A stretch of DNA of 45,456 nt from JBFXAN01 sp050184225 (GTDB taxonomy: Bacteria; Chloroflexota; Dehalococcoidia; CAUJGQ01), in the NCBI GenBank assembly GCA_050184225.1, contig JBFXAN010000040.1, positions 1 through 45,456 of the forward strand. Reading direction: 5' to 3'. The translations under genes were made by a program, and so were the position numbers. Shown one piece after another: positions 11,264 to 18,898 of the stretch. Within the stretch, counting starts at the first letter, position 1. Every line of letters starts with the position of its first letter. Below the pieces are notes generated by a model. That model ran no database searches. It was not told where the DNA came from and saw only the letters and a program-made list of their open reading frames with translations.

Positions 11264-12112
11264 ATGCCCACGATCGAAGTAAACGGCGTCACGATCTACT
11301 ACGAGGAAGCGGGTAGCGGTACACCGCTCGTGTTCAGCCATGAGTTCGCCGGAAGTTACGAGAGCTGGGAGCCGCAGGTGCGTCACTTCGCCCGCCGCTA
11401 CCGCGTGATTACCTACAACCACCGTGGGTATCCGCCGAGCACCGTGCCGCGGGATCCAGCCGCATACGCGGAGGAACTCCTCGTCGACGACCTCCGCGCG
11501 CTGCTCGATGCCCTGAACATCGAACGGGCGCATATTGCCGGGCTGTCGATGGGCGGCGCCGTCACGCTCAAGTTTGCGATCGCACACCCTGACCGCTGTA
11601 TCGGTGCGGTCGTGGCCGGCGCCGGCAGCGGCGCGGACGACCACGAGGAATGGATTCGCACGGGCCTGGCGACGGCGCAACGCTTTGAAGAAGCGTGGGA
11701 TTCGACCGCCGCGGCCTATGCCGGCGGACCGGCACGCGTGCAGCTCAAGCAGAAGGACCCGCGCGGCTGGCAGGCATTCGCCGATCTCTTTCTGAGTCAC
11801 TCGCCGGCCGGCTCCGCGAATACGTTTCGCGGGGTCCAGCTCAAGCGCCGGACGATCTATGAGGTCGAGCGCGAGCTGGGCGCGGTGCAGGTGCCCGTGC
11901 TGATCATGGTCGGGGATGAGGATGAACCATGTCTCCGGCCGGCGCTGTTCATGAAGCAGCACCTCCCCAATGCGGGGCTGGTGATGTTCCCCCGTTCCGG
12001 GCACGCGATCAACCTGGAAGAACCGGCGCTCTTCAATCAATTCGTCATGGATTTCCTGACCACGGTCGAACAGGGCCGATGGGTGCCCTTGCGTCAAGCA
12101 CAGCCTGCTTGA
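11264..12112 (+). CDS. alpha/beta hydrolase
   Basis: A 282-aa cytoplasmic alpha/beta-fold hydrolase. The nucleophile elbow is GLSMGG with Ser95; the acid candidate lies in MVGDEDEPC and the catalytic His in RSGHAINLEEP. The entry strand TIEVNGVTIYYEEAGSGTPLVFSHEFAGS is typical of the 3-oxoadipate enol-lactonase/haloperoxidase-like branch, though the oxyanion HG motif is HE here (SHEFAGS), a small departure. GGAGGAAC precedes ATG 11264. Substrate unknown. Confidence 0.87.
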   Translation: MPTIEVNGVTIYYEEAGSGTPLVFSHEFAGSYESWEPQVRHFARRYRVITYNHRGYPPSTVPRDPAAYAEELLVDDLRALLDALNIERAHIAGLSMGGAVTLKFAIAHPDRCIGAVVAGAGSGADDHEEWIRTGLATAQRFEEAWDSTAAAYAGGPARVQLKQKDPRGWQAFADLFLSHSPAGSANTFRGVQLKRRTIYEVERELGAVQVPVLIMVGDEDEPCLRPALFMKQHLPNAGLVMFPRSGHAINLEEPALFNQFVMDFLTTVEQGRWVPLRQAQPA

Positions 12113-12224
12113 TGCTGCTGAGAGATTGACGTAACCCTGACATGGCCCTGCTATGCAAATGCTTGGCGGGAGCCGTGTATGGTAGATTCAGTCAGATCAG
12201 CAGGGCCGGTCGAGGGAGGACAGG

Positions 12225-13205
12225 ATGCGATGTCAGACCTGTGGTGAAGAGTTGCGCGAGGGCGCGCGCTTCTGCCCGACCTGCGGCACACCATCGCCAT
12301 CGCCTACCGCCACGACTCCGCCAACGGTTCAGATCCGGCGCGGCGCCCCCGAATCGACGCCGCCACCTGCAGAGTCACCGGCGATGCAGCAAACGGTCGC
12401 GGCGGCGCCCTCGGAGATCTCCGGCTCCGGCGACGAAACGATCGTCGCCCCGCCGCCGGAGCCGGCCCGCGCCGCCCGTGACCCGGGCGCCGGCTACGAC
12501 CCTGTCGGCCCGCCGCGCACGCCGCCACGCTCCGGTGATGCCGCTCCTCGTGCGACACCTCCACCACGGGCAACGTCCACACCGCCGCAGATCTCCGCGT
12601 CCGCCGCCGATTTCAACACCCTGCTGCAGCGCGTCATACGATTGTTGCGACTCGATACGAGCATCTTTGCCGAGTTGTACAGCGATAACGCCGCCACCAT
12701 TCCGGTCGTGGCCTACGCCGCCGCCGTGCTGCTGCTCTCCGGCCTTGGCGGCATGTTCTTCATCTCGTCGCAGTTCGGCTTTGACACATATGAGTTCGTC
12801 GGCGGCAGCAGCGGCAGTGAGTTCTTTCTCCGCTCGATTGTTCTGGGAACGGTCCTGGCGTTGGTGATGGTCGTCGCCTGGAGCGGCGTGACGATGATGG
12901 TCCTGCGCCAGCTTGCCGGCGTCGACGCCAATCTCTATGGTATCGCCCGCGTTTTGGGCGTCGCGATCACGCCGCTGGTACTGGCCCTGCTGCTGATCAT
13001 CGACGACATCTTCTTTGGCTTGAGCTGGATCGCGCTCGGCGGCGTGGCGTCGCTGGCGCTGATCGGCGTGCTGGAGGCGATCGACGCGCGGCCGGGACCG
13101 GCGTGGCTCGCGACGCTGCTCGGATTTGCCGCCTTTGTTGTCGTTCTCGCGTTCCTGGGTCACGGCCTCCGGGACTATGCCCCTGGATTCTTCGTCGGCG
13201 GTTGA
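12225..13205 (+). CDS. zinc-ribbon and Yip1-domain membrane protein
   Basis: A 326-aa protein. It opens with a short zinc ribbon (Cys3, Cys6, Cys17, Cys20), continues with a Pro/Ala/Thr-rich disordered linker (about 24-125), and ends in five or so hydrophobic helices (about 160-326) like the Yip1/DUF1282 family. GGGAGGACAGG lies just before ATG 12225. The role is unknown; the family is associated with membranes. It is convergent with a secreted hydrolase gene, with a 32-base gap. Confidence 0.78.
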   Translation: MRCQTCGEELREGARFCPTCGTPSPSPTATTPPTVQIRRGAPESTPPPAESPAMQQTVAAAPSEISGSGDETIVAPPPEPARAARDPGAGYDPVGPPRTPPRSGDAAPRATPPPRATSTPPQISASAADFNTLLQRVIRLLRLDTSIFAELYSDNAATIPVVAYAAAVLLLSGLGGMFFISSQFGFDTYEFVGGSSGSEFFLRSIVLGTVLALVMVVAWSGVTMMVLRQLAGVDANLYGIARVLGVAITPLVLALLLIIDDIFFGLSWIALGGVASLALIGVLEAIDARPGPAWLATLLGFAAFVVVLAFLGHGLRDYAPGFFVGG

Positions 13206-13237
13206 TCGCGCCCGCTATCTGCTTCGCACACCACCGG

Positions 13238-14563
13238 CTAGGGCCGCGCTGGATCGGTGGGTAGCAGCGGCGTCGTCCACTTCAATCCCAGCGACTGCAG
13301 GTCCGGGGTCAGGACATCGTCGCCTTCCGGTCGATCGCCGTGCTCGACCCAGCGCATCAAGTCGTCGAAGGCGCGCGTCACTTCAGGGGCTTCAAACTGA
13401 CAGTGGCCCGGCCGTCGGATCGCTCGCTGCACCAGATAGTCAGCTGTCCCGGCCGCGATCGTCAGCCGGCGATAGTCCTGCTCCAGGGCGAACGGAACAT
13501 ATGCGTCGCCGGTCGTGTGCAGCGTGATGACGGGGGCGACGATCCTGCCGGTTAGCTCGGCGAAGACGGCGTTGTCGGAGACTAAGCGGGAGCCGGGGGC
13601 CGGCGCGAACCGGCGCGTGCCTTGATTGATCTCTTCGGCGGTGAAGCCCAGACCGGGGTCGATGCGATACTGCACGTGGCGCGTGTCGGCCGCACGGCCG
13701 GCGGGCGTCGCCATTCGATTCGGGTCAGCAAGAAGGAGGAGGTTCGCTGCCCGTGTGGTTCGTTCGGCCAGCCCTTCCTGCCAGAATGGCAGTGCGCCGC
13801 CCATCAGATACTTGGCCACGCTCTGAAACGCTCGACCTTTCTCCGTGGGAACAGACCCGGCACCGACCGCGGGCAGCCACTCGGAGAGCGCGGTTCGCAC
13901 GAACGACGGTGCGTCGGGCGCGTCGAACAGATCGACGCCGCTCACGAACTCAGCTGCCGCGCCGAAGGCGAGGAGATAGTCGACCACACCGATGCCAATC
14001 GCCGGACACTCGGCCAGGGCGCCCTGAAATTCAACCTGATGCAACTCCATCGCGGCGGCGAGGACATGTCCACCCATTGAGCTACCTTCGAGGATGGTGA
14101 GCCGGGGTTCGCCGTAACGCTCGACGAACAGCGACTTGAGCGCGAGCGTGTCTTCGAGGCCGATGTCCGGCCGATAGCCGTTCTGTCGATAGCTGGAGGC
14201 GGCCCAGGCGTACCCGTTCTCGATCAGATGTGGCCGAATCGGCGAGTCACTCACCCACACCTCAGGCGTGTCGCCGCGATACCCATGCGCGTACAACACG
14301 AGGACGCCGTTCCATTGCAGCGGTACTTCGATCCGATAGGCGCCGCCGTTGTATGTGCCAAAGTCGGCCCGAGCGCCGGGCAAGGGTCTGAACCGGGGAT
14401 CAGCAATCGTTGCTGACGCTGTTGTTGTGGCAGCAGGCACGATAGCAGGCGGTTCGGCGTGTGGCGCGTCGGCGGCAGGCGCCGGCTTTCGGCCGCGGTC
14501 ACATGCGACGATCACCACCGACAGCAGCACGACGAGGACAGGCCAGCGCAGCGGACGCATCAT
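13238..14563 (-). CDS. secreted alpha/beta hydrolase lipoprotein
   Basis: A 441-aa protein with a lipoprotein signal peptide (hydrophobic run LVVLLSVVIVAC, lipobox Cys21). The nucleophile elbow is EGSSMGGH (Ser162). The segment LQWNGVLVLYAHGY and a later TLHTTGDAYVPF match alpha/beta hydrolases with an acid in TTGD and a late His (RPGHCQFE). It resembles extracellular esterases or amidases of the phthalyl-amidase type, but the substrate is unclear. The ATG at 14563 is chosen so the protein begins just before the signal peptide; the next codon is also ATG. Confidence 0.75.
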   Translation of the reverse strand: MMRPLRWPVLVVLLSVVIVACDRGRKPAPAADAPHAEPPAIVPAATTTASATIADPRFRPLPGARADFGTYNGGAYRIEVPLQWNGVLVLYAHGYRGDTPEVWVSDSPIRPHLIENGYAWAASSYRQNGYRPDIGLEDTLALKSLFVERYGEPRLTILEGSSMGGHVLAAAMELHQVEFQGALAECPAIGIGVVDYLLAFGAAAEFVSGVDLFDAPDAPSFVRTALSEWLPAVGAGSVPTEKGRAFQSVAKYLMGGALPFWQEGLAERTTRAANLLLLADPNRMATPAGRAADTRHVQYRIDPGLGFTAEEINQGTRRFAPAPGSRLVSDNAVFAELTGRIVAPVITLHTTGDAYVPFALEQDYRRLTIAAGTADYLVQRAIRRPGHCQFEAPEVTRAFDDLMRWVEHGDRPEGDDVLTPDLQSLGLKWTTPLLPTDPARP

Positions 14564-14641
14564 TGGCTCAGCATACGATAACCGGAACTCGGTCAATGTG
14601 CGGCGACTGGTTATGAACGAGCCGGCGCCTCGATCACCCCG

Positions 14642-15115
14642 TTACTTAGGGAGCGCGTCCGGTTCGTCTGGAACCGGCGCCCATGTCAGGTCAGGGGGCA
14701 ACAGTCCTTCCTGGGGGACCAGGCCCAGTGGCGACAGATCGGGGAAGTAGGAGCGGTCGTCGGCAACACGCGGCGGTGCGTCATTCCAGAGCGGTTGGTA
14801 GCGGGGTGCGGCGGCGTCGCGCTGATCGGGCCACGGCGCCTCACCGATCCCTTGAATCGGGAGCAGGTCGATCTCGAAGACGCGCGAGGGCCGGCCTGCC
14901 AGCGGTTCGAACTCTGCTTCCCAACCCTCGGATGAACGGACCCGGTAGCGGCCGCCAATGAGCTCGTTCGTGCCGAGGTCGGTCACGCGAATCCACCCAC
15001 GCCAGGAGGAACCATCCGCGCTCCGCTCGGCCGATCCCCAGAAGCGCGCTTCGCCGAGTGTCACATCCGAATGGTCGAACACCGTGCCATCGAACCGGAG
15101 AGAGTCAACGGTCAT
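14642..15115 (-). CDS. hypothetical protein overlapping ykgJ-like gene
   Basis: A 157-aa protein I do not recognise. It has a beta-rich N-terminal half (LRFDGTVFDHSDVTLGEARFWG, WRGWIRVTDLGTNELIGGRYRV) and a Pro-rich C-terminal half. No signal peptide, membrane helix or catalytic motif is visible. The ATG at 15115 lies inside the last codons of the YkgJ-like gene, an 11-base overlap, which indicates translational coupling and shared function. Confidence 0.7.
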   Translation of the reverse strand: MTVDSLRFDGTVFDHSDVTLGEARFWGSAERSADGSSWRGWIRVTDLGTNELIGGRYRVRSSEGWEAEFEPLAGRPSRVFEIDLLPIQGIGEAPWPDQRDAAAPRYQPLWNDAPPRVADDRSYFPDLSPLGLVPQEGLLPPDLTWAPVPDEPDALPK

Positions 15116-15596
15116 CAGTCGCCTCGCCGGCCCGAACCACAGCAGCGAACGCATCGCGATCGGCCTGCTGGTCGTAGACCACGTTGATCGGCACGAGCGT
15201 GGCACGGGCAGCGAATCGCCCCAACCCGTCGACGCACTCGCGCCGGTCCAAGCTCGCGGTCCAGCTTCGGCAGACATCCGGGCGGGCAGGGTGGACCGCA
15301 CACAGGTTGCGGCCGGAGGGCTGTCGCCGGAGGAAGATGCAGGCGCCGTCCGTCTGGCCCAGCAGTCGGACGGCGTCATCGAATGGGTATTCGACGGTAT
15401 ACGAATCGCGGAGCGACGCCGCGTCGATCCGAAGAAATCCCGCAAGCCGCTCGATCTCCTCGTCCGTGACAGATGGCTGCCAGCGCTCGCAGCAGACGCC
15501 GCATTGATGGCATGGGATGGCGCTCGCCTCGACGAACCGGCTGATCTCGCCGTCGTAGATTCGTTCAACGTCGGGCGTGCTCAGGTGGGTAATCAT
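15105..15596 (-). CDS. YkgJ-family cysteine-cluster protein
   Basis: A 163-aa protein with the CxxCGxCC signature (CHQCGVCC) near residue 30 and further cysteines in GACIFL, NLCAVHPARPDVCRSW and RRECVDG. This is the zinc/iron-chelating CxxCxxCC family (UPF0153). Biochemical role is unsettled; metal or Fe-S binding is likely. The start is ATG 15596 behind GGAGCGAGG; a TTG four codons upstream is less likely. It is the first gene of a two-gene unit with the overlapping unknown gene. Confidence 0.82.
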   Translation of the reverse strand: MITHLSTPDVERIYDGEISRFVEASAIPCHQCGVCCERWQPSVTDEEIERLAGFLRIDAASLRDSYTVEYPFDDAVRLLGQTDGACIFLRRQPSGRNLCAVHPARPDVCRSWTASLDRRECVDGLGRFAARATLVPINVVYDQQADRDAFAAVVRAGEATDDR

Positions 15597-15666
15597 GCCT
15601 CGCTCCAACCCCGATCGTCGTCTCCGCGGCGGCGGCAGTCAAATCGAGCGACACGCGCGGACGGTT

Positions 15667-16632
15667 TCAGGTGCTCGGCTCGCCGAGCAGGGAGAGCCGG
15701 GTCAGCTCCAGAATCGGGCCGACCTGTCCATCAGCCGCGAGGAGAATCAGGTCGAGGCCGCCGAAGAGCGCGGGGTCCATCCCCAGGAGCGCGGTTCCGA
15801 CCGGCTGATCCTGAAAGCTGGCGTACGGCCCGACAAAGCCAATCACGCGCGCGTCCGCGACCGTTTCGAGCATCGCGTCGCGAAGGGCCGGCAGCGTCCG
15901 GCGAATCGACCGACGCAGCGCGGCGCCGCTGCTCGACTCCAGCCCCGGCGGTTCACCGATGATCGTCAGTCCTGTGCCGTCGCTCAATCGTTGAATCGTC
16001 CAGGCATCGTCGGCCTCGATCGTCTCGGTGCTGCCGAGCTTGAGCGAATTGGCCGTAAGCGCGATCGCGTCGATCAAGGTGCCGGCGTAGCCTTCTGCGG
16101 ATGGCAAGCGGTGGAGCTCGGTCGAGTCGAGCTGAAAGTGACCAAAAACCCGGCCGGTAAACCGTGCCCAGTGGGGAGCCAGGCCGCCCCGCGCCGTAAT
16201 GTAGCCGCCTTCCTCGTCACTCTTGCGAAGATAGAGCGATACCGGAAACCGGACTTCTCCGCCCGCCCCCGGTGCGAGTGCAGCGGCCGCCGCTTCGACG
16301 CGTGTGATGAATTCGCTCCGGCCCGGCTCGCGCTGCGGGAGATCGGCGCCCGCCGGCGCCCACAGGACATAGCCGCCGTCGAGAGATTGGCCGATCCGTT
16401 GCTCGAGCGCGGTCTTTGCTGCAAACCAGTGACCGTCGCCGGCGGGTGGCGTCACCATCGCCACGCCGGTCACGAGCGGCCGCGACCCGATCGTGCCTCG
16501 GCCGACCCACGCATCGATGCCGGGCACCTGTTCCGGCTCATCCGCCGTGGTCGGCGCGCCGCTGCGGCGGTGCAGGGCATCGAGCAACAATCGCAGACCG
16601 AGTCGCGCCGCCCGCGATGCTGTTTCATTCAT
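15667..16632 (-). CDS. hypothetical protein
   Basis: A 321-aa soluble protein without a family I can name. It has an Ala/Arg-rich amphipathic N-terminus, a central segment GGEVRFPVSLYLRKSDEEGGYI, and a C-terminal segment with FGGLDLILLAADGQVGPILELTRL. No signal peptide or membrane span is seen. Codon use resembles its neighbours and the reading frame is fully open with strong GC3 bias, so the gene is real. ATG 16632 is chosen. It stands 70 bases downstream of ykgJ-like in the minus-strand direction's opposite side and may be its own unit. Confidence 0.65.
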   Translation of the reverse strand: MNETASRAARLGLRLLLDALHRRSGAPTTADEPEQVPGIDAWVGRGTIGSRPLVTGVAMVTPPAGDGHWFAAKTALEQRIGQSLDGGYVLWAPAGADLPQREPGRSEFITRVEAAAAALAPGAGGEVRFPVSLYLRKSDEEGGYITARGGLAPHWARFTGRVFGHFQLDSTELHRLPSAEGYAGTLIDAIALTANSLKLGSTETIEADDAWTIQRLSDGTGLTIIGEPPGLESSSGAALRRSIRRTLPALRDAMLETVADARVIGFVGPYASFQDQPVGTALLGMDPALFGGLDLILLAADGQVGPILELTRLSLLGEPST

Positions 16633-16743
16633 GGATCGCAACCCCGACTCTTGCAACCTGGAACGACGTTCGATTCGCGGTGTGTGCCATCGCGATCGCG
16701 ACGCGCCACGGTGCTGTGTCTACCTGGACATCAGGTAATCGGA

Positions 16744-16749
16744 TACAAT
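16744..16749 (+). promoter_or_regulatory. possible -10 box before the response regulator
   Basis: TACAAT, one mismatch from consensus, 68 bases before the GTG at 16818. A TGGACA hexamer exists at 16725-16730 but the 13-base gap is too short for a normal sigma-70 promoter. Confidence 0.35.
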
Positions 16750-16817
16750 GAACACGGCGCAGCAGCTGCACCGTTCGAGCTTGGAGCGTCTAGACCTCAG
16801 GACTGGGAGTTATCCTC

Positions 16818-17225
16818 GTGGAGATCGGTCCGCCGCTGGGGAAGCAGATCCTCATCGTTGATGACTCGGTTGAGTACCTGAACTTTATGCAACTGCTGCT
16901 CGGCGCCGAAGGCTTCCGTGCTGAAATTGCGGCGTCCGTCGCCGCGATGGAGCAGCAACTGGCAGTGGTGACGCCAGACCTCATCATCTCTGATGTGCGA
17001 ATGCCGGGCAACTGCGCGTTTGCCGTCCTCGATCACCTCCGCTCGCAGGAACAAACCAAAGACATCCCGGTTCTCCTCTGCACCGGCGCGGTGCAGGAAG
17101 TGAACGAACGGGCCGGGCGGCTCGAACAGGATCGGGTTGATGTGCTGTTCAAGCCGTTCGACATCGAGGTGTTGCTCGGTCGGATCACGCGGCTCTGCGA
17201 GCGTGCGCGTCAACCGCTGAATTGA
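16818..17225 (+). CDS. single-domain response regulator (receiver only)
   Basis: A 135-aa CheY-like receiver domain with no output domain. Acidic pair Asp15/Asp16 (VDD), phospho-acceptor Asp59 (IISDVRMP), switch Thr89 (LLCTG) and Lys112 (FKPFD) are all present, so it should be phosphorylatable. GGGAG at 16805-16809 is placed eight bases before the GTG at 16818. No histidine kinase is nearby, so it is an orphan regulator, acting by protein contact. Confidence 0.9.
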   Translation: MEIGPPLGKQILIVDDSVEYLNFMQLLLGAEGFRAEIAASVAAMEQQLAVVTPDLIISDVRMPGNCAFAVLDHLRSQEQTKDIPVLLCTGAVQEVNERAGRLEQDRVDVLFKPFDIEVLLGRITRLCERARQPLN

Positions 17226-17288
17226 ACGTGCGGCACGGTTTCGGCGACGAAGAGAAATCCAAAGCAACCGATCATGCGTACACATGAT

Positions 17289-17366
17289 GGAGCCCGCACA
17301 CAGGGGGCTGTGCACGGGCTCCGGAGGAGGGGGAAGGGGGGCGGTCCAACGGCGAGCCGCCCCTTC
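17289..17366. other. intergenic structured region after the response regulator
   Basis: GGAGCCCG (17289-17296) pairs with CGGGCTCC (17315-17322), and inside it CACAG (17299-17303) pairs with CTGTG (17308-17312) around a GGGG loop. A purine-rich run follows, then a CGG/CCG-closed GC hairpin near 17337-17366 ending in CCCCTTCTTCC. It may be a terminator for the response regulator gene or part of a small RNA. The 460-base gap 17226-17685 otherwise holds only the repeat at 17535. Confidence 0.4.
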
Positions 17367-17534
17367 TTCCATTCTCACCATCCTCGTCTGATCGTCAACC
17401 GGCAGAGGCGTCATCCTGGCGGTTTTCCCACAATTCGATAGCATTTGAACGATCTGGTCAGTGCATTAAGCGACACCGATCGCCGTTAGTCCTCCCTCGG
17501 AGCTTGTTTGAGAGATGAGCGTACTGGTCAATTT

Positions 17535-17606
17535 GTCATCCTGAGCGCAGCGAAGGATCTCGGACGAAGTCTGACCTCCGAGATCCTTCGCTCCGCTCAG
17601 GATGAC
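17535..17606. repeat. long inverted repeat of the GTCATCCTGAGC type
   Basis: GTCATCCTGAGCGCAGCGAA opens the left arm at 17535 and its complement closes the right arm at 17606, with arms of about 30 bp and a 12-base centre. This palindrome family is scattered through the intergenic DNA of many bacteria. A related, shorter copy is at 36996-37035. Confidence 0.85.
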
Positions 17607-17685
17607 ATCATGGTTGATGCCCGGTATTTGCGAACATGATCACCGGAGCATCGTGTAGGTCGCGAGTCTTATTGCCTGGTCAGAT

Positions 17686-18282
17686 TTATGACTGGCCATT
17701 AGCTGACTGACCGGTCGTCATCGTCGTCAAACGCTCGCGAACACGCTTCACGCTCTCGCCGGTCCGCTCACCAATCACCGACGACAGCTGCTTCAGGTTC
17801 CCGTTCGCCTCGCGAATGTCATCGTCATGGACCGAGGGCCAGCGTTCTTTGATCTGGTCGGCAGCGGCTTCGATGTCCTCCTGCCGGACGGCCGGCATCC
17901 GCGATGCAGCGGCGCCCTTGCCGAGGCCGAAACCGATCATGAGTGCACCGATGCCGATGCCAAGCGCCAGCCAGACAGGAATGCCTGCATCAAGGATGCG
18001 TTCCTTGGTCGAAGGCTTCGGCTTTCCAAGAGAATTCCCCAATCGGGCAAGGCCGTCGTGCCGGACGGCGGCCATACGATCGACCCAGGGCTGGGCGCGA
18101 TGGGCCAGCTCGGCAGGGTCGCGAATCACGTCGCGGAGGTGGGCCGGGTCGGGCAACTCCTGGCCGAGGCGCCGCGCCTCTTGCATCAACCGGAGGAGTT
18201 CCTCGCGGGTGAGGACGGAACTTCGCAGGCGCTCCCAGGTCGATTGACGGCGTTGGACGGGCCATTGCAGACGGAGGGTCAT
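17686..18282 (-). CDS. membrane protein with CsbD-like C-terminal domain
   Basis: A 198-aa protein with a basic helical N-terminal half, one glycine-rich transmembrane helix (VWLALGIGIGALMIGFGLG, about 105-125), and a C-terminal segment of about 45 residues (IKERWPSVHDDDIREANGNL...RTGESVKRVRERL) that follows the pattern of CsbD-like general stress proteins. The ATG at 18282 sits behind AAGGAG. It is divergent from the atp operon. A stress role is inference from the domain only. Confidence 0.65.
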   Translation of the reverse strand: MTLRLQWPVQRRQSTWERLRSSVLTREELLRLMQEARRLGQELPDPAHLRDVIRDPAELAHRAQPWVDRMAAVRHDGLARLGNSLGKPKPSTKERILDAGIPVWLALGIGIGALMIGFGLGKGAAASRMPAVRQEDIEAAADQIKERWPSVHDDDIREANGNLKQLSSVIGERTGESVKRVRERLTTMTTGQSANGQS

Positions 18283-18482
18283 AACGAACTCCTTTGAAGA
18301 AGGGTGACGGCGGCGCCGGCTGTCACCGGGACCATCGGTTGTTGACGTGACGCTCACACGAGGCGAATCGGTTTGCGCATCAGCATATCATCCTTCGCAT
18401 CGCGGCAGGTTTGTCCAGAGGGAGTAGGCGCCGGTCGGATCGTCGAGGCCGGAGGTTTCAGAAAGATAACAGGCGTTCGGGG

Positions 18483-18511
18483 TTGACTGAGAAAGTGAGA
18501 ACTATCACAAT
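18483..18511 (+). promoter_or_regulatory. possible distal atp promoter
   Basis: TTGACT (18483-18488), 17 bases, CACAAT (18506-18511). It points at atpI but lies about 150 bases upstream. It is weaker in context than the proximal candidate. Confidence 0.35.
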
Positions 18512-18594
18512 ATAGGCAGACAAGGAGCGATAAGGGTCGGTCGAGTGGTCGCGGATCTCGCCGCATACGGAGCCAGTGGCGGCGCTGGATTTGC

Positions 18595-18623
18595 TTGACC
18601 GTCAAAAATGCTCGTGATACCTT
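18595..18623 (+). promoter_or_regulatory. proximal promoter of the atp operon
   Basis: TTGACC (18595-18600), exactly 17 bases, TACCTT (18618-18623), placing the transcript start about 30 bases before atpI. The -35 box is part of a small palindrome TTGAC-C-GTCAA (18595-18605), a possible regulator site. Confidence 0.55.
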
Positions 18624-18658
18624 TCGCAAAGTTGAGCGCCGGTCCTTAAGGAACCTCT

Positions 18659-18898
18659 ATGCGATGGGTGGCACCATCCGCCTGGCTGATAGGCATCGGA
18701 TGGTACTTCGCCGTGTGCATCGTGGGCGGGGTCTGGATCGGTCGCTGGCTGGATGGGCGCTTTGACACCGCGCCGGTGTTGAGCCTGATCGGTACCTTTG
18801 CCGGTCTGGGATTATCGCTGTACGGCGGATATCGCATGCTCACGGAACGACTGCTCAAGCCACGCCGGGAGTCGCGTCCACCGGGGGGAAGATCGTGA
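18659..18898 (+). CDS. atpI: AtpI/AtpZ-type ATP synthase accessory protein
   Basis: A 79-aa protein with two transmembrane helices (about 8-28 and 38-60) joined by GVWIGRWLDGRFDTAPV, the pattern of the F0F1-ATPase AtpI/AtpZ family, which helps assemble the c ring and may move Mg/Ca ions. It is first in the operon and its TGA overlaps the GTG of atpB (GTGA), so the two are translationally coupled. ATG 18659 with AAGGAACC upstream. Confidence 0.8.
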   Translation: MRWVAPSAWLIGIGWYFAVCIVGGVWIGRWLDGRFDTAPVLSLIGTFAGLGLSLYGGYRMLTERLLKPRRESRPPGGRS

